The translations under genes were made by a program, and so were the position numbers. The notes below the pieces were generated by a model. The model ran no database searches. It was not told the DNA's origin and saw only the letters and a list, made by a program, of their open reading frames with translations. Source: Streptomyces hokutonensis (GTDB lineage: Bacteria > Actinomycetota > Actinomycetes > Streptomycetales > Streptomycetaceae). From it: a stretch of 64,000 bases of DNA. Of the stretch, positions 34,688 through 43,361 are shown piece by piece. How positions within the stretch are numbered: position 1 is the stretch's first letter; each line of letters begins with the position of its first letter. The stretch covers positions 62,001 through 126,000 of the forward strand of contig NZ_BARG01000031.1 of the NCBI RefSeq assembly GCF_000376565.1, written 5' to 3'.

Positions 34688-35443
34688 TTATACCTTGCTC
34701 GCGACCACCATGTAGTTCTCGGCCTCAAGATCGAACGTGCTCAGTTCCGTTTGGAGTCCGACCCGGTGCAACTCGACTTCGAGTTCCTCGTACCGGTAGG
34801 GCCAGCAGGACAGCAGTTCCGAGCGGACAAGAACCAACCCGGTCGCATCAACTTGCGCGATCGCAATCTCGATGTGGTGCTCCTCCTCCCAATGCGGCGC
34901 AATCTCCCAGCGGTAGACCACGACGGCATCGCGACCGTTCCGGCGGACGAGTCGGTCACTGATCTCCAGCCGGGAACCTCTGGCCCTCACGAGTTCCCAA
35001 GTGCGGGATGTGAGTACCAAGCGCCCGCCGGGGCGCAGAAGCCGTGACATCGACTCCAGAGCAGCACCCCTGCCTGTCGCGCCCGCGGCATGGTGAAGCG
35101 AGTTGCCAACGCAGAACACCATGTCGAACGTGTTGTCCTGGAAATGGTCGGGCAACTCTTCCCAGCTCGCCCGTACGGCCCGGACGGATGCCCCGAACTC
35201 CTCGGACAACTCTGCAGTCCGACGAACCATCGCCTCGCTGGCGTCAGTTGCGACAACCTGCATGCCACGACCGGCGAGGCCAACCGCCAACTGTCCGGTT
35301 CCGCACGAACAGTCGAGGACATGAGCGTTCGACGGCAGGAGATCGAGGACGTCGTCGAACGACGCAGCGAACTCGGCTGGAGGCAACTTTGCATCCGAGA
35401 TGAGCCACTCGTACACCCCGGCAAGCACGTCATAGCCCGTCAC
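34688..35443 (-). CDS. Class I SAM-dependent methyltransferase
   Basis: A 251-residue methyltransferase: SAM motif I VLDCSCGTGQLAVGLAGRG (about residues 43-61), motif II D in ATDASEAMV, and MVFCVGNSLHHAAG as motif IV, followed by GGRLVLTSRTWELV. The substrate is not predictable. GTG at 35443 follows GGAGG by 9 nt; an earlier GTG at 35461 is possible. Base composition looks clearly less GC rich than the neighbouring genes, and it lies between two direct copies of an IS21 end, so it was probably acquired horizontally with that element. Confidence 0.85.
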   Translation of the reverse strand: MTGYDVLAGVYEWLISDAKLPPAEFAASFDDVLDLLPSNAHVLDCSCGTGQLAVGLAGRGMQVVATDASEAMVRRTAELSEEFGASVRAVRASWEELPDHFQDNTFDMVFCVGNSLHHAAGATGRGAALESMSRLLRPGGRLVLTSRTWELVRARGSRLEISDRLVRRNGRDAVVVYRWEIAPHWEEEHHIEIAIAQVDATGLVLVRSELLSCWPYRYEELEVELHRVGLQTELSTFDLEAENYMVVASKV

Positions 35444-35632
35444 AACCACTACCTCCGTCACGCGGCAGACTCACGGTAGGACGTCAGTCCATCAGCGGAG
35501 CAAGCCGGGCACCATTGGTTTTTCGCAAGGATGGCTCTGACGGTCTCTGTGGGTTGTCAATTGTCCGTCTGAGGGGATGTCACCGGCTGGTTGGCTGGGA
35601 AGTTGTTCGTGAGAAGCAGTGTCACTCGCGCA

Positions 35633-35752
35633 GTTGCGGTGGCAAGCGAATGTGCTCCGTGAAGGAGCACCGCCGATGCCGCCTGGTCAGTCGAAGGCCG
35701 AGTTGTATGCCGCGCTGCGGCGTGACGCTCGCGAGGGCATGTCGAACCGGGC
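35633..35752 (+). repeat. Copy B of the 120-bp direct repeat (IS21-type 5' end)
   Basis: Second copy of the sequence at 34243-34363, same orientation, about 1.39 kb to the right. Differences are scattered, indicating two related but separately evolved elements and not a recent duplication. Confidence 0.75.
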
Positions 35753-35831
35753 CGAGCAGGACCTGCTCGGCCACGGCCGCGTTCTCCTGCATGCAGACGG
35801 GCATCGCACGGGATACCGGAAATCGGCGTGA
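35676..35831 (+). pseudogene. IS21-family istA N-terminal remnant, second copy
   Basis: About 51 residues beginning MPPGQSKAELYAALRRDARE and SNRAEQDLLG, parallel to the other remnant, then loss of similarity at a 21-bp palindrome (35751-35771, GCCGAGCAGG arms). The rest of the element is gone. Confidence 0.65.
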
Positions 35832-35931
35832 CGGCCGGTCTGTACCGCAACAGTGGGCCGGAGGGGCATCCGGCGCGGTGGGGAAGTGGAGTCGGTCGAA
35901 CTGGATGCGGAGGTTCTTGGACGGCTTCGGT

Positions 35932-38031
35932 CTACCGTTCGGAGGTTCCCGCGCTGGGGGAGTGGTGCTTGCCGGGGGTGGTGGTGCGTACGCGGAAGGT
36001 GCCGTCGGGGGCGGTTTCGGAGCGATCCCGGACAGTGGCGGCGATCGTGCCGGGCCACTTGGTCGTGCTGGACCAGACCGCCTCCGCGAAGTCGGCGCCG
36101 TCGGTGCGGGCTCCGCTCAGGTCGGCCCCGGCCAGGTCCGCGCCGCGCAGTCGGGCTCCGACCAGCTTGGCCCCTCTGAGGCGCGCTCCGGTCAGGTCGG
36201 CTCCGGCCAGGTCCGCGCGGGTGAGGTCGGCGCCCGTCAGCCTCGCTTTGTACAGAAAGGCCAGAGTGAGCCTTGCCCTGATCATCTGGGCCTGGGAAAA
36301 GTCCGCGGCGAAGAGATGGGCGCGGGTCAGGTCGGCTTCGGTGAGGATGGCCTTGGTCAGGTCGGCCTCGCTCAGGTTGGCGGAGGTCAGCTGGGCTCGC
36401 AGGAGCTTCGCACCGCGCAGGTCCGCCCTGTCCAGTGCGACATCGGTGAGGTCGGAGTCGCTCAGGTCGGCCCCCGTCAACTTCGTCCCCGAGAACAGGG
36501 CGCCCGTCAGGTTCGTACGGGTCAGGCGGGCACCGGACAGATTCGCGCCCACCAGATAGACGTCGGCCAGGTTCGCGCCGGTAAGGATCGCCCCCGTCAC
36601 GTCCGCGCTCACGGTGTTCGCTCCGGCCAGGTTCGCGGCCTTCAGGTTGGCTCCCGACAGGTTCGCCTGCGTCAGACGTGTCCGGGTCAGGTCGGTCCGG
36701 CTCAGGTCGGCGCCCGTCAGGATCGCTTTCGTGAGGTCGGCCCGGCTGAGGTCCGTTCCGGCGAGGCTCACGCCCACGAGATCGATACCGTACAGCTGCG
36801 CGCCTGACAGGGAAACGTCCGTGCCGGACTTCAGCGCACTCCTGAGGCCGTCCCGCCCGACGGGTCTGGGGGGACGGACGGCCCGCGTCTCCTTGCCGTG
36901 GCCGACGGCACCGGAGCGGAGCGGCCGGAACGCCGGGGCGGCATCGCAGAAGGCGATCAACAGCCGTTGGAAGAAAGGAGGTTGACTCTTCTCCCTGGAC
37001 TTGTAGGGCTCGGGCGACCAGCCGTGCACGCGGTACACGTCATCGAAGAGCTGTTCCGAATCGTCCCGCATCCGGTCGGCCGGTCCGATGGGCCAGACGG
37101 TCTCCGAGGTCCACCGCGCCCCGGCCAGGTTCGCGCCCGTCAGCTCCGCGCCGCTCAGGTCGGCACCCGTCAGGTCGGCCCGTTCAAGACACGCCCCGGT
37201 CAGGTCGGCACCGGTGAGGTTCGCCCGGACGAGCACCGCCCCGCCCAGGTCCGCTCCGCGCAGCCGCGCTCCCGCGAGGTCCGCGTCCACCAGGTTCGCG
37301 TGCGTCAGGTCCGCTCGGGTCAGGTCGGCACCTGTCAGCCGTGCCCGGACCAGCCTCGCCGAGCCCAGCTCCGCGCGGTCCAGGCGAGCCCGCGTCAGGT
37401 CGGCGCCGATCAGATTCGCCACATAGAAGAAGCTCCGGGACAGGTTCGCCTCCCGAAGGCACACCCCCGGCAGCGTGCCCAGTTGCGCGTAGACCCAGGG
37501 CAGATCCACCCCGGTCAGGTCCGCCCCGTTGAGGTGGGCGCCTTTCAGGTTGACCGGCCGGGCCACCTCCTGCGCGCGGATGCGCCGGGCCAGTTCGTCG
37601 GCCCACGGGTACGGTCCGTCGGCGGCCACGGGAGGGTGACCGGGCGGCGTGTACCAGTACCGGCGGTCGGTCAGCCGTACCTCCGTCCCTCCGTCCAGGG
37701 CATCGGGTATCAGGATCCGGAGCGCGAGCCGGCCGGCCGGCTTGAACACGATCGGGGTGACGACCCCCAGGACCAGCGCGATCAGGGACCTGACCGCATT
37801 CGCCGCCCCCGCCGTGCCGGCCAGAGTCGCCGCCGTACAGCCGACCGCCGCGCCCAGGAGCGCGTGCAGGCACAGGCCTGCGACGAGGGCGCCGGCGCCG
37901 GGCCCGTCGGGGTAGTCCCACCGCCCGTACCGGTGTATGAACGGGTCTTCGTCGCGCAGGAAGGCAGCCCGGACGATGAGACATCTGTACAGGGCGGCAC
38001 CGACCAGCCCCCACACCGCATATGACCACAT
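35932..38031 (-). CDS. Large membrane-anchored pentapeptide-repeat protein
   Basis: A 699-residue protein. The N-terminal 110 residues hold three hydrophobic helices (near 5-25, 47-70, 80-102) that should place it in the membrane. Two blocks of A(D/N)Lxx pentapeptide repeats follow, about residues 160-305 and 405-665, separated by a charged linker. Such repeats fold as right-handed quadrilateral beta helices; MfpA/Qnr relatives mimic DNA and protect gyrase, but most have no known role. The block-linker-block design and membrane helices argue against a gyrase-protection protein and for a scaffold. The protein is much longer than MfpA (about 190 residues). Each block ends in a similar motif (WTSETVWP / WSSTTKWPG), suggesting internal duplication. 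Confidence 0.88.
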   Translation of the reverse strand: MWSYAVWGLVGAALYRCLIVRAAFLRDEDPFIHRYGRWDYPDGPGAGALVAGLCLHALLGAAVGCTAATLAGTAGAANAVRSLIALVLGVVTPIVFKPAGRLALRILIPDALDGGTEVRLTDRRYWYTPPGHPPVAADGPYPWADELARRIRAQEVARPVNLKGAHLNGADLTGVDLPWVYAQLGTLPGVCLREANLSRSFFYVANLIGADLTRARLDRAELGSARLVRARLTGADLTRADLTHANLVDADLAGARLRGADLGGAVLVRANLTGADLTGACLERADLTGADLSGAELTGANLAGARWTSETVWPIGPADRMRDDSEQLFDDVYRVHGWSPEPYKSREKSQPPFFQRLLIAFCDAAPAFRPLRSGAVGHGKETRAVRPPRPVGRDGLRSALKSGTDVSLSGAQLYGIDLVGVSLAGTDLSRADLTKAILTGADLSRTDLTRTRLTQANLSGANLKAANLAGANTVSADVTGAILTGANLADVYLVGANLSGARLTRTNLTGALFSGTKLTGADLSDSDLTDVALDRADLRGAKLLRAQLTSANLSEADLTKAILTEADLTRAHLFAADFSQAQMIRARLTLAFLYKARLTGADLTRADLAGADLTGARLRGAKLVGARLRGADLAGADLSGARTDGADFAEAVWSSTTKWPGTIAATVRDRSETAPDGTFRVRTTTPGKHHSPSAGTSER

Positions 38032-38514
38032 GAGGTAACGATATGGGTCGGGAGTCGATCACCAACAGCGCCATTCCACAGGCTGGTTGACGCCGTACCG
38101 GGGTGACGGACCGGGGTAGCTTCACGGCGCCCGGGCCGGATGCGACGGGTCGGCCCCGATCCGCACCGCGTCCGGCTGGGCAGCACACCGCACAGGAAGA
38201 CGGCCGGGACGACGGGGACGTGGACGTGGTCGAGCAACAGCCGCGTGGTGCAAGCCTGTCGCTCGATGGTCTCGTTGGGGGGACAGGCCACCAGTGGAGA
38301 GCGATGCCGAAGTGGTCGCTGGACGACCTGGGGCCGCTGCCCGTCGACGTCAGACCTGGAAGCGCCTGCCCCGCGCATGCGTTCGTGTGCTTCCAACCCA
38401 GTGCGATGACCTTGCTACGAGGGTCACCGCTGTGCGACGGTCCGTCCGGTCGACCTGGGTGCCGCGGCCGGCGGATGCATGCTCGCCTCTCCGAACCATC
38501 AGAAGGGGCAGCTC
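38032..38514. other. Intergenic region, no gene recognised
   Basis: About 480 nt between the pentapeptide-repeat gene and the DUF3761 gene. Open frames exist on both strands but none has a protein-like composition or a ribosome site that I trust. Confidence 0.4.
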
Positions 38515-38759
38515 ATGCTGACGAAAGCCCGGGGCGCGGTTGCGGCGGCGATGTGATGGGGGCAGTGCTGGTGCCCATAGCCGTGGCGACCGACGCGGCA
38601 GCCGCGACCTGCGCGCGGCACACGACGGGTGTCTGCAAGGCGAACTCGCCGTATCCGCACGGCACTACCGCGAAGTGCAAGGACGGCTCGTACTCCTACA
38701 GTGCCCACGCCCGCGGGACGTGTTCGTACCACCGGGGCGTCAAGTACTGGTACCGGTGA
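38515..38759 (+). pseudogene. Small secreted DUF3761-domain protein, frameshifted in its signal peptide
   Basis: The C-terminal 50 residues (TCARHTTGVCKANSPYPHGT then AKCKDGSYSYSAHARGTCSY) are a clear DUF3761 domain with four cysteines. The ATG at 38515 has AGAAGGGG upstream and starts a signal peptide (MLTKARGAVAAAM) but hits TGA at 38554. The hydrophobic continuation GAVLVPIAVATDAAAA lies in the shifted frame and joins the domain. Read together they make one signal peptide, so a one- or two-base change broke the gene, or there is a sequencing error. The overlap ATGTGATG could allow re-initiation at ATG 38556, giving a 67-residue protein with a shortened signal. Confidence 0.6.
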
Positions 38760-38826
38760 GCGTTGCTGGCGAACCATGACCGGGGTCTCCGTGGTTTCCA
38801 TGCGGGTGTGGACAGCGGACGGACAT

Positions 38827-38844
38827 TGTCGAACCGGTTCGACA
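38827..38844. promoter_or_regulatory. LacI-type operator 1
   Basis: TGTCGAACCGGTTCGACA, a perfect 18-bp palindrome with the central CG typical of LacI-family operators, about 225 nt before the lacI-type gene. Confidence 0.8.
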
Positions 38845-38959
38845 TCGCTGTGCCGGGAAGCTAGCACTGCGGAAATCCGGCGGCAATACCTCTGACGCGG
38901 GGAGTCGCGTCAGCTCACCCTGGATTCCAGGGGTGTTACGAGAAGTGCGGCGAGAGGTG

Positions 38960-38988
38960 TTGACAGCCGTCGGGGTTGTTCCTACCTT
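38960..38988 (+). promoter_or_regulatory. Sigma-70-type promoter of the LacI gene
   Basis: TTGACA (38960-38965), 17-nt spacer, TACCTT (38983-38988). Operator 2 starts 10 nt downstream, over the expected transcription start, and operator 3 follows in the leader. Confidence 0.6.
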
Positions 38989-38997
38989 CACTTCACG

Positions 38998-39009
38998 CGA
39001 ACCGGTTCG
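38998..39009. promoter_or_regulatory. LacI-type operator 2
   Basis: CGAACCGGTTCG, perfect 12-bp palindromic core identical to operators 1 and 3, located at the probable transcription start. Confidence 0.8.
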
Positions 39010-39035
39010 ATGACCGGCTGTCGCGGCTACGCAAC

Positions 39036-39051
39036 ATCGAACCGGTTCGAT
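39036..39051. promoter_or_regulatory. LacI-type operator 3
   Basis: ATCGAACCGGTTCGAT, perfect 16-bp palindrome ending 17 nt before the GTG start of the lacI-type gene. Centre-to-centre distance to operator 2 is 40 nt. Confidence 0.82.
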
Positions 39052-39068
39052 ACATCCAAGGAGTGCCC

Positions 39069-40100
39069 GTGAACATCGGTGAGATCGCCCGGCGGGCCGG
39101 TGTCTCGCGGAGCACCGTGTCGTATGCGCTGAGCGGCAAGCGTGCCGTGTCGGAGGACACCCGCCGGAAGATCCAGCGCGTCATCGACGAGCTGGGCTAC
39201 CAGCCCAACGCCAGTGCGCGCGCCCTGGCCAACGGCCGGACCAACACCATCGGTCTGGTTTTCCCGCCGGCCGGCAACCACTACACCGGTATGCAGCTCG
39301 ACTTCATCGGCAGCGTGGTGGAGGCCGCCGCGGCCCACGACTACGACGTGCTGCTGTCACCCAGCGGTGTCGACAGCGACCGCTCGTTCCAGCGGATGCT
39401 GGGGGAGCGGCGGGTCGACGGCGCGATCCTGATGGAGATCAGACTGGAGGACGACCGGGTCGATCACCTGGCCGCCCTCGGCTTCCCCTCCGTCGCCATC
39501 GGCCGCACCGCGCGTCCCGAGGGCACCTGGTGGGTCGGCCTGGACCACACCGCGCTGGCGGCGGCGTGCGTGCATCACCTCGCGGACCTCGGTCACCGCA
39601 GGGTCGCCTTCGTCAACCGGCCCGAGCAACTTCTGCGGGCCGGATACGAGTCCGCCCACCGCGGACTGGACGGCTTCACCAAGGCCGCGGCCGAGCGCGG
39701 GCTGACCGTGCGGACGTACTGCTGCGGGGACGACGCCGCGTCCGGCCAGGCGTGCCTGGAACAGATCCTGCACGACGACCCGGCCACCACGGCCCTGGTC
39801 ACCCTCAACGAGGCCGCGCTCGGCGGCCTGTACCGGGGACTGGCCCAGGCCGGCCGTCATGTACCGCGCGACTTCTCCGTCACCGGAGTCGTGGCCGGCC
39901 GGTGGGCGGAGACGGTGACCCCGCAGCTCACCGCGGCGGACGTACCGGCGGAGCAGATGGGACGCCTCGCCGTCGAGCTGCTCGTCGAACGGATCGACCA
40001 GCCCGACGCGCCGCCCCGGCACCACCTGCTCGTACCGCCGATCTCGCTCCGTGCCAGCACCGGGCCAGGCACCGGTACGCCGTCCACCGAGACGCGCTGA
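39069..40100 (+). CDS. LacI-family transcriptional regulator
   Basis: A 343-residue LacI repressor. The HTH and hinge are complete (IGEIARRAGVSRSTVSYALSGKRAVS, then NASARALANGRTN), followed by a periplasmic-binding-like sugar domain. GTG at 39069 has AAGGAG 5 nt upstream, and family members start exactly at this helix; a longer frame from 38976 would start in the operator region. Three identical operator cores lie upstream, so it is autoregulated and probably represses the ABC transporter and glycosidase genes that follow. The inducing sugar is unknown. Confidence 0.93.
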   Translation: MNIGEIARRAGVSRSTVSYALSGKRAVSEDTRRKIQRVIDELGYQPNASARALANGRTNTIGLVFPPAGNHYTGMQLDFIGSVVEAAAAHDYDVLLSPSGVDSDRSFQRMLGERRVDGAILMEIRLEDDRVDHLAALGFPSVAIGRTARPEGTWWVGLDHTALAAACVHHLADLGHRRVAFVNRPEQLLRAGYESAHRGLDGFTKAAAERGLTVRTYCCGDDAASGQACLEQILHDDPATTALVTLNEAALGGLYRGLAQAGRHVPRDFSVTGVVAGRWAETVTPQLTAADVPAEQMGRLAVELLVERIDQPDAPPRHHLLVPPISLRASTGPGTGTPSTETR

Positions 40101-40231
40101 CCTCGGCCCCCGACACCACTTTCTGATCACCGTTCACGGGCGCACCCCCTCACCGTGGCTGTTCGGCATGCCCGCTTCCCCCCTCGTCACCCTCCCTCGG
40201 CACACCCATGCCAAAAGCGAAGGAACGCGCA

Positions 40232-41479
40232 ATGCACAGCTCCCTCGGACGACTCCGCCTCACCGCCGCGACCATGACGGTCCTCGCCGTCGCCGGCACC
40301 GCCACCGCCTGTTCCTCCGGTACGGGCAGCACCGGTACCAAGGCCGCGGACAGCGGCACCTACACGATCTGGGACCCGTACCCGCAGTTCGACAAGACCT
40401 CCGCCTGGGCGAAGCTGCTCGACGCCTGCGGCACCAAGGCCGGGGTGAAGATCAAGCGGACCGCGTTCGACACCGGCGACCTGGCGAACAAGGCGCTGCT
40501 GGCGGCCCAGCAGGACAACTCCGCGGACGTCCTCATCGTCGACAACCCGGTGGTGTCGACCCTCGCCGAAGCCGGTGTCCTCACCACGACCGCGGACAAC
40601 AAGCTGGACACCTCGAAGGTGGACCCCAACCTCCTCGCCGCCGGACAGGCGGGCGGCAAGACGTACGGCACGCCGATCGGCGCCAACACCCTCGCCCTGT
40701 ACTACAACAAGGCGGTGCTGAAGCAGGCCGGGGTGGACGCCGCCTCGGTCAAGGACTGGAAGTCGCTGACCGCCGCGCTCGCGAAGGTCAAGAAGGCCGG
40801 CAAGAAGGGCATCACGTTCTCCGCGATCGGCACGGAGGAGGGCACCTTCCAGTTCCTGCCCTGGTTCTGGGGATCGGGCGCCGAGCTGACCGCGCTCGAC
40901 TCCGACAAGGCGGTCTCCGCGCTGACGCTGTGGCAGGGCTGGCTGAAGGACGGCTACGCCCCGAACTCGGTTCTCAACAACACCCAGACGACCAGCTGGC
41001 AGGAGTTCGCGACCGGCGACTACGCGTTCAGCGAGAACGGCACCTGGCAGCTCGCCAACGCCAAGAAGGCCGGCTTCGAGTACGGGGTGGTCCCCGTTCC
41101 CGCGGCCGACGGCGGCAACGCGGCGGCCCCGACCGGCGGCGAGTTCGTCACCATTCCGGTCCAGGGCAAGACCGACCGCTACGCGACATCACAGAAGATC
41201 GTGTCCTGTCTGACCAGCACCGACAACCTCCTCGACACCGACACCACGCTGTCGTACGTGGCGCCCACCACCGAGGTCCAGGACAAACAGGTCGCCGCGA
41301 ACGCCGAGTTGAAGCCCTGGGTCGACGCGGTCAAGGCGGCCAAGGGACGCACCAGCGACGACCTGGGCATCAAGTACCCCAAGATTTCGGAGCAGTTGTG
41401 GAAGGCGGTCCAGTCCGCGCTCAGCGGCTCGAAGTCGCCGAAGGACGCGCTGTCCGCCGCCCAGTCGGCCGTCAAGTAA
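40232..41479 (+). CDS. Sugar ABC transporter substrate-binding lipoprotein
   Basis: A 415-residue family 1 extracellular solute-binding protein. Lipoprotein signal with lipobox ATAC (about residue 27), then the mature N-terminus TYTIWDPYPQFDKTSAW and the maltose-binding-like central region GTPIGANTLALYYNKAVLKQAG. It delivers an oligosaccharide to the two permeases downstream. The ATG at 40232 is preceded by GAAGGA. No ATPase gene is present in the cluster; streptomycete CUT1 systems normally share the MsiK ATPase encoded elsewhere. Confidence 0.93.
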   Translation: MHSSLGRLRLTAATMTVLAVAGTATACSSGTGSTGTKAADSGTYTIWDPYPQFDKTSAWAKLLDACGTKAGVKIKRTAFDTGDLANKALLAAQQDNSADVLIVDNPVVSTLAEAGVLTTTADNKLDTSKVDPNLLAAGQAGGKTYGTPIGANTLALYYNKAVLKQAGVDAASVKDWKSLTAALAKVKKAGKKGITFSAIGTEEGTFQFLPWFWGSGAELTALDSDKAVSALTLWQGWLKDGYAPNSVLNNTQTTSWQEFATGDYAFSENGTWQLANAKKAGFEYGVVPVPAADGGNAAAPTGGEFVTIPVQGKTDRYATSQKIVSCLTSTDNLLDTDTTLSYVAPTTEVQDKQVAANAELKPWVDAVKAAKGRTSDDLGIKYPKISEQLWKAVQSALSGSKSPKDALSAAQSAVK

Positions 41480-41499
41480 CCAGAGACCAGGGCCAGTTG

Positions 41500-42471
41500 A
41501 TGAGCCACATGACCCAAGTGCCACAACGGCGGCCCGTGCGCCACCACAGCGGTGCGGCCCCCACCGCACCGCCCCGGGCACGGCGTCGCCCCACCTCCCA
41601 GCAGTGGGCCGCCTGGGGCTTCCTCGCCCCGGTGACCCTCTACCTCGTCCTCTTCTACGCCTATCCCCTCTACCGCAACATCGACCTGAGCCTGCGCAAC
41701 TACACGGTCCGGTCCTTCGTCCAGGGCGACGCGCCCTTCACGGGATTGGCCAACTACCGCACGGTCGTCGACGATCCGACCTTCGCCCCGGCCCTGCTCC
41801 ACACCGTGGTCTTCACCACCGTGTGCCTGGTCTTCCAGTACGCCATCGGCCTGGCCCTCGCGGTCTTCTTCAACCAGCGCTTCCGGCTCTCCGCGACCCT
41901 GCGCGCCCTCTTCCTGGTGCCCTGGCTGCTCCCGCTGATCGTGTCGGCGTCCACCTGGTCGTGGATGCTCAACAGCGACTCCGGTGTCGTCAACGCCGTC
42001 CTGCACGCCGTCGGCGTCGGACCGGTCAACTGGCTGACCGCACCGGGCTGGTCGCTCGTCTCGGTGATCATCGCGAACATCTGGATCGGCGTCCCGTTCA
42101 ACCTGGTGGTCCTCCACAGCGGCCTCCAGTCCATCCCCGCGAACCTCTACGAGGCGGCCGCCCTCGACGGAGCGAACGCCTGGCAGCGGTTCTGGCGGAT
42201 CACCTTCCCGCTCCTGCGTCCGGTGTCCGCGATCACCCTCCTCCTGGGCCTCGTCTACACCCTCAAGGTCTTCGACATCATCTGGATCATGACCAAGGGC
42301 GGCCCGGCCGACTCCTCCACCACCTTCGCCACCTGGTCCTACCAGCTCGGCTTCGGCAACCTGCTGCCGGCCTTCGGCCCCGGAGCGGCCGTAGGAAACC
42401 TGCTGGTGGTCGCCGCCCTGGTGTTCGGCCTGGTCTACGTCCGGGTCCAGCGGAAGCAGGCACTGTCATGA
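41500..42471 (+). CDS. Sugar ABC transporter permease (MalF/UgpA type)
   Basis: A 323-residue CUT1 permease with six membrane segments after a basic, Pro/Ala-rich N-terminal tail of about 35 residues. The ATPase-coupling EAA loop reads YEAAALDGANAWQRFWRITFPLLRP. It pairs with the next gene, whose start overlaps its stop as ATGA. Starts 20 nt after the binding-protein gene. Confidence 0.93.
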   Translation: MSHMTQVPQRRPVRHHSGAAPTAPPRARRRPTSQQWAAWGFLAPVTLYLVLFYAYPLYRNIDLSLRNYTVRSFVQGDAPFTGLANYRTVVDDPTFAPALLHTVVFTTVCLVFQYAIGLALAVFFNQRFRLSATLRALFLVPWLLPLIVSASTWSWMLNSDSGVVNAVLHAVGVGPVNWLTAPGWSLVSVIIANIWIGVPFNLVVLHSGLQSIPANLYEAAALDGANAWQRFWRITFPLLRPVSAITLLLGLVYTLKVFDIIWIMTKGGPADSSTTFATWSYQLGFGNLLPAFGPGAAVGNLLVVAALVFGLVYVRVQRKQALS

Positions 42472-43307
42472 ACGGCACTGCCATGAACCGGCGCACCAAC
42501 CGCACCTGGTGGCAGACGGCCATCGGCGTCCTGTTCACCGCGGTGATGCTCTTCCCGGTCTACTGGATGCTCAACGTGTCCTTCACCCGCGACCAGGACA
42601 TGCGCAAGAGCCCGCCGGACCTGATCCCCCTGCACGGCACGCTGGCGGGCTACCGGGCCGTCCTGGACCAGCAGTTGCCCTACCTCGGCACCAGCCTCGT
42701 CATCGGCCTCGGCACGGTCGTCGTCACCGTGGCACTGGCGGCGCCCGCGGGCTACGCGCTCGCCAAGCTCCGCCCCCGCGGCGGCGGCGTGCTCAGCTTC
42801 CTCTTCCTGGTCGCCCAGATGATCCCCGGCATCATCATGGCGATGGGCTTCTACGCCATCTACCTCAGCCTCGGCCTGCTCCAGTCGGTGCCGGGACTGA
42901 TCGTCGCGGACTCCACGCTGGCCGTGCCGTTCGCCGTGCTGATCTTCACCGCGTTCATGTCCGGCATCCCCGGCGAACTGCTCCAGGCCGCGAAGACGGA
43001 CGGCGCCGGGCCCGTGCGCACCTTCTGGTCGATCGTCCTGCCCATGAGCCGCAACGCCGTCGTCACGGTGTCGCTGTTCGCGTTCCTGTGGTCCTGGTCG
43101 GACTTCGTCTTCGCCAGCACCCTCGCCAACGGCGGGGCGCACGAGCCGATCACCCTCGGCATCTACCACTACATCGGCAACAACAACCAGGAGTGGAACG
43201 CCATCATGGCGACCGCCGTCGTGGCCTCGCTGCCCGCCGCGGTGATCCTCGTCCTCGCCCAGCGCTACGTCGCCGCGGGCGTGACGGCCGGCGCCGTCAA
43301 GGACTGA
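42468..43307 (+). CDS. Sugar ABC transporter permease (MalG/UgpE type)
   Basis: A 279-residue CUT1 permease with six membrane helices. The coupling loop reads LLQAAKTDGAGPVRTFWSIVLPMSRN, with LLQAAKTDGA in place of the usual EAAxxDGA. The ATGA overlap couples it to the first permease; a second in-frame ATG lies four codons on. Confidence 0.92.
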   Translation: MNGTAMNRRTNRTWWQTAIGVLFTAVMLFPVYWMLNVSFTRDQDMRKSPPDLIPLHGTLAGYRAVLDQQLPYLGTSLVIGLGTVVVTVALAAPAGYALAKLRPRGGGVLSFLFLVAQMIPGIIMAMGFYAIYLSLGLLQSVPGLIVADSTLAVPFAVLIFTAFMSGIPGELLQAAKTDGAGPVRTFWSIVLPMSRNAVVTVSLFAFLWSWSDFVFASTLANGGAHEPITLGIYHYIGNNNQEWNAIMATAVVASLPAAVILVLAQRYVAAGVTAGAVKD

Positions 43308-43361
43308 CGATCCGTCATTTTTCCGCCGTAGAACCCCTGTTGAGAAACGAGTTACGCCTCC

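Noticed and set aside
35515..36807. Plus-strand open frame of 430 codons opposite the pentapeptide gene
   Set aside because: Its repetitive Gly/Gln/Arg pattern is the mirror of the pentapeptide repeats on the other strand; no independent start signal or family.
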